This document shows, one piece after another, positions 21,674 to 34,736 of a stretch of DNA of 64,000 nt. The notes below the pieces were generated by a model. It did no database searches. It was given only the letters and a program-made list of their open reading frames with translations, and was not told where the DNA came from. Source of the stretch: Coptis chinensis (Eukaryota > Streptophyta > Magnoliopsida > Ranunculales > Ranunculaceae); NCBI GenBank assembly GCA_015680905.1, contig CM027378.1, positions 2,976,001 through 3,040,000 of the forward strand. Direction: 5' to 3'. The translations under genes were made by a program, and so were the position numbers. Each line of letters opens with the position of its first letter. The stretch's first letter is position 1.

Positions 21674-23149
21674 TGATAAGAGCCCAAAACTGCAGTTTTA
21701 ACCCCTTAATAATATCGGTTTTTGACCAATTATGTGATTAATAAGTAAGAGTTACTGTTGTTATCGTGTTCTTATATATTTCAGGCATTGGAGTCGAATA
21801 TGTGCAGAAATGCGTCCCTTTTGCGAGATAAAGGAGCAAAGGTTGGTTGCTAAGAAGTTCTATGATTGAAGGCCAAGTTTCAAGGAGAAAAAAGCCTTTT
21901 TAAAGGCCGGTCAAAACTAAAAAGTAAAAGTCAACGGGGGCAGAAACAGCGCACAAAAGTCAGCAGAGTTTCCGAAAGCCGTATCTTTGGACTCAGACCT
22001 CAGAATTGGGCCTACCTTATGTCAAAACAACTGTCTTGGAAAGAGATTTCTAATGGTCCAAGCCTTGACCTAATCAAAGGAGCAGAAGGGGACAAAAAGG
22101 CTATTGAAGTCATTTCCAGCTGAAAACCCCTTTGTGGACTGAAGTAATGAGGTTTTGGGCTCGATTTTTTGGCCCAAAACATGGCTCCGCATCCCATGCA
22201 TGAAATTGTGGATCTAGTCTCTTCCATGTCAAGAGACAAAAGCTTAGCTCTGAAGTTACTTAGTTAATTATAAAAATACTTAGTTTTTTTTAATCTAGTT
22301 AATTAGGAAGAAATTAGTTGTTAGAACAAGATTTTTTTAGTTTTCTTTGAATAAAACACTTACTTTATATTACAAGTTTTAGTTTCTAATTCAATATTTC
22401 ATTCATAACTTTAGTTTGTTTTCACTTCATAATTAGTTATTCATAATCTTAGTTCTAAATTAGTTTTAATTTCATTTTTAATTCATTTTGAATCTTAGAC
22501 TATTGTTCAATTATATTAATAAAGTTAATTACTTATTCAATAATGACTTGTTTTGATTGTTCTTGTTTTAGAAATGATAGTATAATGATTTAAGGCTAAA
22601 ACCTCCATTAGAGGGGTTTGAGGAAGCCTTGATGAAACTTGATTGTACTAGCATAGAAATTGATTATAAAAATCTATTCCATTATAGAAAGTAATTAGTT
22701 CACCATGAGAATGGGTTTGATTGTTTCACATGCTAGTTGTTAGTTGGTAGAGATTACCATGAATAATTAGGGATTAGAAAGACCCAATTGTTATGCGAAA
22801 ACATTGCAATTCGGATTACGACAATTCTTTGCCAGTTTATTAAGTCGAATTAAGGTGGAATCAAATCCCCCTAATTCCTCCTCATATTGTCAATTTAGTA
22901 TTTCCGTAGTTTGAATTATATCATCTTGATTGTTTGATTCACCATCGTAGTTAGTTTCAATTCCATTACTCTCACGACCTTGTTAGCTTACACGAACTAG
23001 GAAACGTTATACCTAAACAAACTAGGAGTGGAACGGATTCTCTACTCTAAACATATTACATTGATAACGAGAATAGAAAACTTTGATACATAAGCTTGAA
23101 AAATAGTTTTAGTTTTACTTACATTTGAGTTTCATTGCTTATTCGTAGG
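21674..23149 (+). repeat. 5' LTR of element C (major part)
   Basis: Starts TGATAAGAGCCCAAAACTGC. The last 26 bp of the LTR lie at 33972-33997. The GTAGG at 23145-23149 is the target duplicated on insertion of A. With the adjoining LTR of A it forms a spacerless inverted pair. Confidence 0.85.
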
Positions 23150-24678
23150 TGATAAAAGGAAAAATGGTAGTTTTACCTACGCATAAGCGATGAAACTCAA
23201 AGGTAAGTAAAACTAAAGCTAAATAGTGTTCTATTGTGTCAAAGTTATACACTCTCGATGCTATTGCACTAAGTGGAGTAGAGAATTCGTTCCACTCCTA
23301 GTTCTTTAGAATTAATATTAACGACGATTATCAATTCTACCAAAGTCAATGAGAGTACGGATTATGTAATTATGCTAACAATGATAGAAATAACGTATTC
23401 AAAATGTTCTAAATAGTAAGATGACAATTACATACTAAGGTTCGAATCTAGATAAAGAATTAGGGGGATTTGATTCCACTTTAACTTGACTTAATTAACT
23501 AACAAAGATTGTCGTAATCCGAATTGAAATGCTTTCGCATAACAATTGGGTCTTTCTAATCCCTAATTGCTCATGATAATCTCTACCAACTAACAACTAG
23601 CATGTGAAGCAATCAAACCCATTCTCATAGTGAACTAATTACTTTCTAGAATGGAATAGATTTCTATGACCATTTCTACGCTAATCGAAATCAAGTTTCA
23701 AGAAGGCTTTCTCAAACCCCTCAAATGGAGGTTTTAGCCTTGAATCATTACACTATCATTTCTAACACAAGAACACATAGAACAACCCATTATTGAATAT
23801 ATGATTAAACGTATATATCTAATTGAACAAAAATAATAATGATTCCAAATGAATTAAAACAAGATTTAAAACTAATTTAGAACTAAGATGATGATTAACT
23901 AATTATGAATTTAAGAAAACTAAAACTAAAGAAGAATTGAATCAATAAACTAAATTGAAATGAAAACTAATAATTTGTTATAAAACTAAATCTGATTCTA
24001 AATAATATATCTTCTTTGTTCTAAAACTGATTCTATATCATGAAAAAAACTAGATCTAAACTAAGTTATTGGATAATTCACAGTAAAAAACCTAGATGCT
24101 TAAGAGCTAAGTCTTTTTTTCTCCTATGGAAGAGACAAGATCCACAAATTCATGCATGGGCTGAGGAGCCATGTTTTGGGCCGAAAAATCTAGCCCAAAA
24201 CCCAATTTCTTCAGTCCATAGAGGGCTTTTAAGTTGGAAATGACTTCAGCATCATTTTTTTCCGCTTCTGCTCCTATGATTAGATCAAGGCTTGTACCAT
24301 TAGAAAACTCTTTCCAAGACGGTCGTTTTGATGTAAGGTAGACCCAATTCTGAGGTCTGAGTCCAAAGATACGGCCTTCGGAAGTTCTGCTGACTTTTGT
24401 GCGCTGTTTCTGCCCGCGTTGACTTTGACTTTTTAGCTTTGACCGGGCATTAAATGGGCTTTTTCTCTTTGGATCTTGGCCTTTAATTATAGAACTTCTT
24501 AACAACCAACCCTTGCTCCATTATCTCGCAAAAGGGCGCATTTCTGCACATATCCGACTCCAATGCCTGAAATACATTAGAACACGATAAAAAGTACTAA
24601 CTCTTACTTATTAATCACATAATTGGTCAAAAGTGATATTGTTACAGGAGTTAAAACTATAGTTTTGGGCTCTTATCA
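23150..24678 (-). repeat. 3' LTR of element A
   Basis: Ends TGATAA...TTATCA, preceded on the minus strand by the G-rich polypurine tract (TTTGGGGGTGGTT, 24679-24691). Confidence 0.9.
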
Positions 24679-26445
24679 AACCACCCCCAAACAGCATTTT
24701 GCTTGTCCTCAAGCAAATATGAGAAATTAGGATAAGTGACCAAAAATAGAGTTCTAACTAATCTCGTTTCACCGAGTGCGATTGCATTGACCATATGCAA
24801 CAAGGCCTTAAACCACTAGAATTCCGTAGTGGACAAGTTATAGCCTCGTGAAAGTTTTCCAGTGAAGGTACTCACAAACTTCATCTATACTACAACGACT
24901 AAGAAATAAAACTATTGTTTCTTTATTTATGTCTCAATTATCTATACATTTCACTAGCAATGAATACAGAATAATTAAGTCGAAACCTAAGCTAATATAT
25001 GCATAATAATCAATCATCTACGAATAAACATATATATAATGAGTCATACTATGAAATACACTAATAGGTCCGTTTATGAAACTTTGGAATAGCGTCCTTA
25101 AGTAGGTCCTCACATAAAAGTTAAGGCAAAAACACTCTGACTTTTTCTCTCAAGTTTCGCTACTCCACTATGTAGTGGGCACACTTTACCTTACAATCTC
25201 AATGACACACAAAGAGCCGAAGTTGATCAAACACATCTACCACTTACTATCACACTAACCTATTCCTAATTGAGCTAGAGGTCTTTATTAGGTGTTGTGG
25301 GGATTAGGAGATGGTTTAAGAAGGAAGGAAATGGATATTCAGAAAGGACAAGTCTGAGATAATCGGGTCTTCATATTCCATCCTTAGCATTTTTATTTTG
25401 GCTTTTTGACTCATTTTATTCTATTTTTGGAGTTTTTATTTTATTTTTATTTTTATTTTTCTTTTCTTTTCTTTGGATGGAAACTTCTTTTCTTTTTCTT
25501 TTCTGAGGCAACTAACTAATTTTTGTTTACATAGGTTTTTCTCTTCTCTTTTCTTCACTCATCCTATTCTCAGACTCATTCTAAAATGGGTAGGTTGATT
25601 TTTTTTTTTATTTTGTTTTATTTTTGTAAACGGGTAAAGGAACTGTGGTTTATGAAAGGCTAAAAAAAGGCTCAAAGGGGCGACTAGCGGAAAATAATTC
25701 ACAGGTTTGAATTTCGGGCTATACCGATCCAAAGAGGGCCTAAATTCTCTCTTAGGACATGGTATAGTGATCAAGCAAGTGGACGTGTGATTTTTCTATT
25801 CGGAATTTACTTATCCCTTGTGTCATTTCTCAAATATTTCACTCATATAAAGCTTTAGGCTATATTCTCACAGGATTTGTAAAATAAGTACTCTAGCCTA
25901 GATTTTAGAAACTTACTGCCAAACAATCATAGATACTCATGCAATATGTTTAAAGAAAGATGCAAAGATTATTACCTACATATTAACTTAAGTTTCTAAA
26001 AACTATTCTAATGCAAATTAAAGCTAACGTGAGACTTCTAGATTATTAAGAGCATAGAGAAAGAAAACAATACCAATATTTCTAAGTGTATACCATAACT
26101 TTTTATTTATTTTTTTGAATTTTTGATTTTTTTACTAGAAAACAAGTGCATATTGTACATATCTATATCCTAACAGGTGCCTTAATTTACACATGTTTCT
26201 ATGTCACCCCCAAACAAAAACATGCTTTGTCCTCAAAGTAAAGAATTAAGGAGGATAGGAGTTACCATTGAGACGCGTGAAAATTTAGAGCATCTACAAA
26301 ACAAAGTTAAAACATACAAATATAGATAAAGAAAAACAGATGCAACTCTATTTGAGTTCCACCCGTTATGGGGATAACAAGAATTAAATTGCTTAGGATA
26401 GAAGCAGACACTAACAAAACTGAAAACTTACCTTATGTCCACCGT
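24679..26445 (-). other. Conserved 3' spacer of element A
   Basis: No gene. Homologous to 6297-8123 and 58655-60491. A second polypurine-like tract (TTTGTTTGGGGGTGAC on the minus strand) lies at about 26204-26219, just after ORF3. Low-complexity T-rich DNA lies near 25430-25630. Confidence 0.75.
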
Positions 26446-27330
26446 TTAAGCGTTATCCTCCTCTTCTATAAAGAAGTAAGGTTCCTTCGCATCCTGCCAT
26501 GCCATGATGATTTGCCAGGCTTCACGCCATTTATCATCTACGATCGCTAACCTGTTAAGCGCCACTTGGTCGGATGGGGTGTAGGGGGCAACCAAATGAG
26601 GTTGTAGCCTCCACCCCGGCAAAATCATTACACAGAAAGATTGAATAATATAATTTGTGGGTCTCACAATGTCAACCCCAACCCAATTCGTGAAACGGGC
26701 ACAAAAAACCGGGAAGAAACATAGCATAATACAACAAACTAAAACAGGTATAAGAAGGTACTTATGCCTCATGTTATGTGCTCGTGCTACACTAGACATT
26801 AAGGTCTGGGGAATATCATAGTGTATATGTCCCCCAACTAAAGCAAGGAAAATATCACAAGTTTTGTCATTCGCAGAAGAATAACGCCATTCCCCTCTAA
26901 TGTTTGGCATGATCCAAAACATAACAGTGCCCACGTTCATGGACATGCTACCAAGGGCTACGTTATATTCCCTTTTGTCCTCTATCCTAAAGATTCCTGC
27001 CCCATAATTCTCAGGCAAAATGTCATAGTTATAAAGGTTCATATTATCTACTAAATATGCCCATGGGTCTTGAATTTCAGCGGGCATAACAAATCCGAGA
27101 GTAAAGGCTAACAAGAACTTGGTAATTTCCATAAGTTCATCCTCAATGGTGATGGAGAACAATTATCATAAAAATAAGATGTAAGTGCAGGAGAATAAAG
27201 TTCATCACGTCTTACCATTTGCGGTTCCCAGCCTGCTTGTATGATCACCTCGCGAAACCACGCACCATAGGTGTCACTTTGGAACAATCTTCAAAAAACT
27301 GCTCTAGCATGATATGAGGAGATGCCATCA
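26446..27330 (-). pseudogene. Extra ORF (ORF3) of element A, PF20167-like
   Basis: The longest open stretch is 27162-26446. Blocks shared with the B and D copies: DELYSPALTSYFYDNC upstream, then SITIEDELMEITKFLLAFTL, NVGTVMFWIMPNIRGEWRYS, HKYLLIPVLVCCIMLCFFPV and a conserved end ending EEEDNA. Same unnamed family as ORF3 of B, about 300 residues. The copy is broken. Confidence 0.65.
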
Positions 27331-27404
27331 CAGTAAATGCTCTCTAGAAGAGCTGCAAACAACCCTGGAAAAACTCACAAAAAAAATCAGAAAATCAGGC
27401 TGCG

Positions 27405-27560
27405 ATGGTCAGGGTGCGTGGTGCACTCCGAATTGGCTTGGTAGGGCGCAGATCGCGCTCTGGTCTTGCTCGAGTTACAGTGTTTTCAGCGTAGGGTGCG
27501 CTCTAATTTGGTCTTGGTAGGGTGCAGGGTGTGCTCTGGCCTTGCTCGGGTTCGATGATG
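27405..27560. repeat. GC-rich repeats upstream of ORF3, element A
   Basis: Four imperfect units of the GGGCGCAG.TCGCGCTCTGG and GGGTGCG(G/C)TC type. Equivalent to 9126-9330 and 57560-57655. Confidence 0.65.
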
Positions 27561-28864
27561 GCGGTCGAGGGGTTCGCTCCGAATGGTGTGTGTGTGTAGT
27601 AGGGCGCTCGCGGTACTCGAAAGCGGGATGAAGTGAAAAACAGAAGAAAAAAATTTAGAGGTTGAAGGTGAGAGATGCAAGTGAGAGTTGTGGTTTTTAG
27701 GGTAGAATGAATCAAGTATTTAAAGAGGTTTAGTTTCTAAAATGAATTCTACAAGTTTCCCGATTTATTACTGCAATTTTCGGAAACCAAAATATTTCCA
27801 AAACATAAAGCGAAAACTATACGGATTCATTATTTCAAAACAAGCCTAAAATCTTTTAGATTGAATTTAAAATAGAAACTTCCTAACTCATTGAAATTTC
27901 ATCCTACGACAGTATCTAATCCTCCCATGCCAATATCGGTAACATTCCTAACACTCATATTTCCATGATTTGCAAGATTTAACGTCTCAAATGGTGGATA
28001 AGATAAAAGCATCGCTAAAAACAATAATGCCACCTCCAAACAATTCGGGAAGGTGGGATTTACTCAAAATTCATCCCATGCTTTTGTCAAAACCCAAATT
28101 AAATTAAAATTAAAATTAAAATATCAATTAACTACGGAATTCAAATTTAACTACTGAATTTAAACAACTCAACATCTAATCTACTGAAAACAATAAAAAT
28201 ACATCAAAATAACAATACAACAAGAAATCTAGCTACAAGATGAGGAAGGGATAAGAATAGGAAGTTGAGTGATCAAGAATGGAAAAACCAAACACCCCAC
28301 CCCCAAACAAATTTTTGAAAATAAGGTTTAGAAAATTTGTTTTAAAACGTGGGTCTTTTAAAGTCAGATTCCCGAGACTTGCTAGATTACTATTTTTATG
28401 GTTTTAAACTTTTTTTGTTTTTTATGAATTAGGTTTAATATAAAAGAAAACAATAAAGCAATAAGGACATAATTCACACCATAGAGAAATATGACTCAAA
28501 AATTGAGAAAACATGCAAGAGTGGAAAATGTGAATTATGTTAAACGTGGGCTTAGGATCCGGTACTTATAGCCACACACTCCATAAGGAGGGTCCGGTTA
28601 CCTGAATGGTGCACTTACAAAATATAAGATTGGAATGGAGTACACCGAAGAATAAAATGAGTCTTTTATAGTCAGATACTCAAGACTTTATCTAAAACAT
28701 GTGTATATAATGAACATGCAATTTATCATATATCAACAACTGAAATAGTTGTGGATCGTTCCATAAATAATGATCACAGGAAACACACCCAAACACAATC
28801 AAGCACCATGAGTTCCTAAAATGTGGCATAACGGAATGAGAGAGAATACTGATGAATCTATAAT
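27561..28864 (-). other. Post-pol spacer of element A
   Basis: No recognisable protein. Minus strand: a GTAACCGGACCCTC...GGAGTGTGTGGCT block (about 28555-28600) shared with B and E, then the AGTCTCGGGAATCTGACTTT block near 28380, then a G-rich tract (TTTGTTTGGGGGTGGGGTG, 28293-28313). A purine-rich leader adjoins the GC repeats. Confidence 0.6.
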
Positions 28865-31800
28865 CTAACCTAGCATGCGAAGTATTCTTTTTCCACTAAC
28901 GAAAGGGTGGCCAAGTGAATGAGTGTGAAAAAATGGATGGTTGTGGAAGATATGGTGGATATGGATGAATTTTAGAAGTAAGGAATGGTAAAAATGAGAA
29001 TGTGGGTTTAGCATAAACTCATTTGTGGCATGGGTTGGTATTATCACACAACTGAAAATGGAAATGTCAGGTGGCTCTTTAGGTAGTATTTTCTTAACAG
29101 GAGAGTTTAGAAAATCATGAAGCACAGGAGAAATAAGAGGATCAAGTGCAAACTCTAGGTTCCTTTGAAAGAGTGGAAGGAGGGGAATCGAGGCGGGTGA
29201 TGCGCAAGGTAGTTCTTGATAGGGTGAATCATCACCTGCTCTAAGAAACTCATTGAATTCCTCATCTAGCTTGGTCACATCCATATGACAATGGTATTCC
29301 TCTGTATCTTTGTGAGAAAGTCATTAATCTCGTCCTCGTCCATAAGATGGGTATCGACTAGTGTAGGGATGAAGACGTCGGAGTCGGAACTTCCAAAGGA
29401 AAGAAATTTGGGCATCTGATTATCAGGAAAAGTGTTGTCGAAATAATCTTGAGCTAAGCTCTTGATCATGCTAACCTCTCCATCCGAAGTCGTATCTGGG
29501 AATTGTTCCGTCGTTTTAAAAACACTTACCTCAACAGAAAGATGGCCAAAGGACAAGGACATCGAACCATCGCAGCAGTTTATAAGCGCGTTCACAGTAG
29601 CCAAGAAAGGACGCCCTAAAATAATAGGAACAGAGTCGTTAGCGACTTCTGTGTCGAGGATAACGAAGTCGGCTGGGTAGTAAAAATTTTGAACTTTAAC
29701 AAGCACATTTTCAACCACACCCTTAGGATACTTAATAGACCGATCAGCTAATTACAACGTCATTTTCGTAGGTTGCATCTCTTGTAGACCTATTTGTTTA
29801 TATAAATAATAAGAGAGTAAGTTAACACTCGCTCCCAGATCTAATAATGCGGTCGTCGTGTGGGAATTTCCTAAGGTGCATTGTACAGTAGGACAACCAG
29901 GGTCCTTGTACTTAACGATTCCATTATGTTCAATTAAAGTAGGAAACTGTTAAGTTAAAAAGGTGTCTTTAGGAATATTTGTCTTACGCCTAGTAGTGCA
30001 CAACTCTTTGAGAAACTTAGCATGGTGAGGTAACTTTTAATCGCTTCGAGAAAAAGTAGGTTTATCGTTAGATTTTTAAAAACTTCTCTAATCTCATCGA
30101 AATTTGTATCCTTGTTCAACATAGCTAATCTCTGGAGAAACGGTGGTTTCTCTCTATATTTAGCATATGGATCAACAGGATTTTTAACCTTGGCTTTTTG
30201 TTTCTTTGGTTGTGGTTTAACTGGTACCTCTACAGGGGTAGGATCTTTAATTACTACTTCGGTATCTAGTTCAATATTCGGTGTAGGGGCAACTGGTGGG
30301 GTAACTACAGGCATAGTTACGTCGTTATCAACCACTCTGCCAGAATAGAGAGTGGTGATTACATTTAGCTCACCTACATTCCATTTTCATTACTAGTATT
30401 ACCATTTACCTTAAAGGCTGTGTTTGTTGTTTTAGGATTAGGTATCGCTTGACCTGGAAACACACCTTTTTGTTGGGCTTTATCTTGGTTTATTTGTTGT
30501 ATGCCTTGATTAATGGATTATAGAATCTGTTGGTTAGATTGAGTCATGGATTGGAGAACATGTATGAAGGCGTCGAGACGATCCGGTTGTAGATTTGTAG
30601 TTGTTACAGGTGGTGTGACAGGAACTATCTCATGTTGATTATTAATAGGTGGGTTGTGATAGTTCTGATTAACCGAAATGATACCTCTATTAGCATTATA
30701 ATTATTATTGTTATAATTATTATAATGACCTTGTCCTTATTCTTGTCCTTGTCTCGGTGGAGCTTGGTCGTAATTGTTTGCTGGCCTATTATTTTGATTA
30801 ATGTACCCTAGAGGTGTAACTTATTGATTATTTCTCCAACTGATGTTGGGATTGTGTCTCTAAGGGGCGTTATGAATAAGATAGCTATTAATGGAGCAAA
30901 CATTATCTGGTTATGATGGTTGTTGTTCATAGGCGAGTGGACAATAGGAGTCGGGATGCTCAGGACTCAACAAAAATTACATGGGATAGAGTTGACATTT
31001 ATGACAGGGGTATGCTTTTGTTGAACAGAAATAGCTTCTACCTTTTTAGTGAGAGATTCGATTAAAGTTTTAAGCTCAGGATCGGGTTTCATCTCAAACA
31101 TACCGGCAGCCTTAATTGTTGAAGAAGAACTAGCGGAGCGGGGGATATCGTCACTACCCCCAAGTTATTATTACGCTTTGTTTGATTTTCTAAAAATTTA
31201 TAAGCCTTTGAGGCTCCTTTACTAAGGAAACTACCCCCATTCATTATACCAAGGACTTCTTTTTGATGGTGTAGAAGTCCCTTGAAAAAGGCATGAACTA
31301 ACGTATCTTTCACAAGGTTATGATGTGGACAATCTATAAGAAGGTCAGTGAAACTATTCCAAGCCTTTGAAAAGGATTCATGAGGATTCTACCTAAAAAA
31401 ATGAATCTTGGAAAGCATTTCATCTATCTTCAGTGGTGGGTAAAAATGTTCCATAAATAGTTGAACAAGTTTGGCCAATGAGTCCACAGAATTAGGTGCT
31501 TGGGTAGTTAACCAAGACGCTGCCTTATCAGCTAGGGTGAAAGGAAACAGCCTTAGTTTAATTTGTTTAGCACCAACCGTAGGATGATGGAATGTGGTAA
31601 GGACTTGTTCAATCCTACGCATATGCTGATAAGGTTTTTCATGGTCTAACCCATAAAAAATGGGTAACAAATTAAATATATTTGGGGGGATCCGGAAATC
31701 CCCCACTGGGTCTGCAAGAACGATGCAAGATTTTGGGCTATTGCTCAAAGCTTTGTAAAAGTCAGAGAGAGGAGTCTCTCCTTCTTCAGCCATTATTTCA

Positions 31801-31930
31801 GGTGTAGTGTGTGGTATACTAGCTAGAGGTGTAGTGAGTGGTATACTAGATAAGCGTGTTTGTTGACATTGATGTTTGATTACGTTAGGCGTTTTTCTTC
31901 AACCTAATCTTAATCTCATGCAATGCTAAG
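28865..31930 (-). pseudogene. gag-protease region of element A
   Basis: Gag: ETPLSDFYKALSNSPKSCIV, KPYQHMRRIEQVLTTFHHPT and LADKAASWLTTQAPNSVD, typical of Ty3/gypsy retrotransposon gag. A CCHC-like knuckle lies near 30975. Protease region about 29955-29285: YYPADFVILDTEVANDSVPI and LGRPFLATVNALINC. The tail at 29284-28865 continues in a related reading. These parts match gag-protease of B and C. The region is broken. Confidence 0.8.
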
Positions 31931-32159
31931 TCCAATCTTAAAGAAACACGATAACACTTAAAACAATCCTGATATGCTAATATAAGAACTCCTCTGACAG
32001 AAGATTCGAGGAGTGGAAGAAAGAAGTACCTGAATGCCTCCTTGCTTCGCTTATGAATAGCGTCTTGTATACGCGAGCTTAGTGTATTTAACAAGTTAGA
32101 AACACTGAATAACTTGAAAAAATGTAAGTTTGTACTAACCTGTGAAATTCGGGATATTC

Positions 32160-32300
32160 AGAAGAGGGCCGGGTCGCGCTCTATTTTGGCCTTGGGAGGG
32201 CGCAGGGTGCGTTCGTGCCTTGGCCGAGTTACAGTGTTTTGGGGCACGGGGTGATCTCCAAATATGCCTACCAAGGGCGCAGGGTGCGCTCAGTGTATTC
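32160..32300. repeat. GC-rich repeats in the 5' leader of element A
   Basis: Three units of GGGCGCAGGGTGCG(C/T)TC type between the primer site and gag. Confidence 0.65.
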
Positions 32301-32438
32301 CTACAAAAAAAATCAGTTCTGAACAAACAACTACAGTTAGAATCAAACAAGGGTGGGTGGGTTTAATGGGACTTTGGGAAGGCTAACAATACTAATGAAA
32401 ACAATTCTAAACCGAACTAAGATGGCAGCGGCGCCGTT

Positions 32439-33966
32439 TGATAAAAGGAAAAACGATAGTTTTACCTACGCATAAATGATAAAACTCAAAGGTAAGTAAA
32501 ACTAAAGTTAAATAGTTTTCTATTGTATCAAAGTTCTACACTCTCGATGCTATTGCACTAAGTGGAGTAGAGAATTCATTCCACTCCTAGTCCTTTAGAA
32601 TTAACGTTAACGACGATTATCAGTTCTACCAAAGTCAATGAGAGTACGGATTATGTAATTATGCTAACAACGATAGAAATAACGTAATCGTAATGTTCTA
32701 ACTAGTAAGATGACAATTAAATACTAAGGTTTGAATCTAGAAAAAGAATTAGGGGGATTTGATTCCACCTTAACTCGACTTAATTAACTAACGAAGATTG
32801 TCGTAATCTGAATTGAAATACTTTCGCATAACAATTGGGTCTTTCTAATCCCTAATTGCTCATGGTAATCTCTACCAACTAACAACTAGCATGTGAAGCA
32901 ATCGAACCTATTCTCATGGTGAACTAATTACTTTCTAGAATGGAATAGATTTTTATGACCATTTCTACGTTAATCGAAATCAAGTTTCATTAAGGCTTCC
33001 TCAAACCCCTCTAATGGAGGTTTTAGCCTTGAATCATTACACTATCATTTCTAACACAAGAACACATAGAACAACCCATTATTGAATAAATGATTAAACG
33101 TATATATCTAATTGAACAAAAATAATAATGATTCCAAATGATTTAAAACAAGATTTAAAACGAATTTAGAACTAAGATGATGATTAACTAATTATGAATT
33201 TAAGACAACTAAAATAAAGAAGAATTGAATCAATAAACTAAATTGAAATGAAAAACTAATAATTTGTTATAAAACTAAATCTGATTCTAAATAATATATC
33301 TTCTTTGTTCTAAAACTAATTCTATATCATGAAAAAAACTAGATCTAAACTAAGTTATTGGATAATTCTCAGTAAAAAAACTAGTGCTTAAGAGCTAAGT
33401 ATTTTTTTCTCCTATGGAGGAGACAAGATCCACAAATTCGTGCATGGGCTGAGGAGCCATGTTTTGGGCCAAAAAATTGAGCCCAAAACCCAATTTCTTC
33501 AGTCCACAGAGGGCTTTCCAGCTAGAAATGATTTCAACATCCTTTTCATTCACTTCTGTTCCTCTGATTGGATCAAGGCTTAGACCATTAGAAAGCTCTT
33601 TCTAAGCCGGTCGTTTTGACGTAAGGTAGACCCAATTCCGAGGTCTGAGTCCAAAGATACGGCCTTCGAAAGTTCTGCTAACTTTTGTGCGCTGTTTTTG
33701 CTCGCGTTGACTTTGACTTTTAGCTTTGACTGAGCTTTAAATGGGCTTTTTCTCCTTGGATCTTGGCCTTTAATCATAGAATTTCTTAACAACCAACCCT
33801 TGCTCTATTATCTCGCTAAAGGGGTGCATTTCTGTACATATCCGACTCTAATGCCTGAAATACATAAGAACACGATAAAAAGTACTAACTTTTACTTATT
33901 AATCACATAATTGGTTAAAAGCGATATTGTTACAGGGGTTAGAACTACAGTTTTGGGCTCTTATCA
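32439..33966 (-). repeat. 5' LTR of element A
   Basis: Matches 23150-24678 end to end. The primer-binding-site-like GGCGCCGCTGCCA follows on the minus strand; it is closest to the tRNA-Asp 3'-end complement used by Athila elements but not a perfect match. Confidence 0.9.
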
Positions 33967-34141
33967 GTAGGTAAAGTTATCGTTTTACATTTTATCAAAT
34001 GGTGCCGCTGCCATTTTAGTTGTGTTTAGTTTCATTTCCGTTAGTAGTGTTAATCCTACTAAAGTCCCATTAAACCCACCCACCCTTGTTTTTAAAAAAA
34101 AAAATTAAGCTAGGGTTAGGCAGACCCCCACCTGTATTGAT

Positions 34142-34736
34142 TCAACTATTCCGTACATATTTTTGTCCACTTACATCATCATTTAAAATACATTGCAGTC
34201 TATGATCTAGTGGAGGGACAAACTGTACAACAAATTTAGATGCATCATGATGTGAAGCTAAATAGTTCGCTGCTCGGTTCACTTCTCTATAAACATGGGA
34301 GAAGGATATAAAAGTGAACTCCAACCGTTTCATATCTATAGCTTTAATCATGTCCATGCAGAACCAAGGAGGTTTCTCCAACTTGTTGATTGCATTCACA
34401 TTTCATGAGAGTCCGACTTCGACCTCCACTTCCTTATAGCCTTCGCTATACATCTCTGCAGGCATATGTTGATAGCTTTGATTTCTGAAACAAACCTGCA
34501 CGCCAAGCCACCACCGCCATTTGAACCCCGCTAACACCGACCCTCTTTGTCTCTCGATAACTCCACCATGTCCCGCCCCTATCGCTTTCGCTCCATCGGT
34601 ATTAGCCTTCACTTTCGCTGTCATTTGGAACCCTCCATACACATTCTACTTGCCTTTTCGTCATATATTTGGCGTCGATGTTAAGTCTCAAAACAGATTC
34701 CTAACTCTTGTCGTATCCTTGATCTGCTGGTTTTAA
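34142..34736 (-). pseudogene. LINE RNase H domain
   Basis: KVKANTDGAKAIGAGHGGVI (first Asp), then a shifted frame with FTFISFSHVYREVNRAANYL (the HVYRExNxxAD motif; the terminal Asp reads Asn here). Belongs to the LINE at 34092-36964. At least two frame changes. Confidence 0.7.

Larger units (their letters stand above)
23150..33966 (-). mobile_element. Athila-like LTR retroelement A, gag-protease type
   Basis: Complete between LTRs on the minus strand. 5' LTR 32439-33966 (1528 bp), 3' LTR 23150-24678 (1529 bp), target duplication GTAGG at 23145-23149 and 33967-33971. Internal order 5' to 3': primer site (GGCGCCGCTGCCA, about 32424-32437), GC-rich repeats (32160-32300), gag, protease, a post-pol spacer, GC-rich repeats (27405-27560), ORF3, conserved spacer, polypurine tract. 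Neither reverse transcriptase nor integrase was recognised, so it would depend on a relative. It is broken (several breaks). By eye the LTRs differ by about 6-7% over the first 400 bp, roughly 2-3 million years at 1.3e-8 per site per year. Confidence 0.9.

Noticed and set aside
25559-25774. Minus-strand ORF of 71 residues in the element A spacer
   Set aside because: Not conserved in the homologous spacers of B and D.
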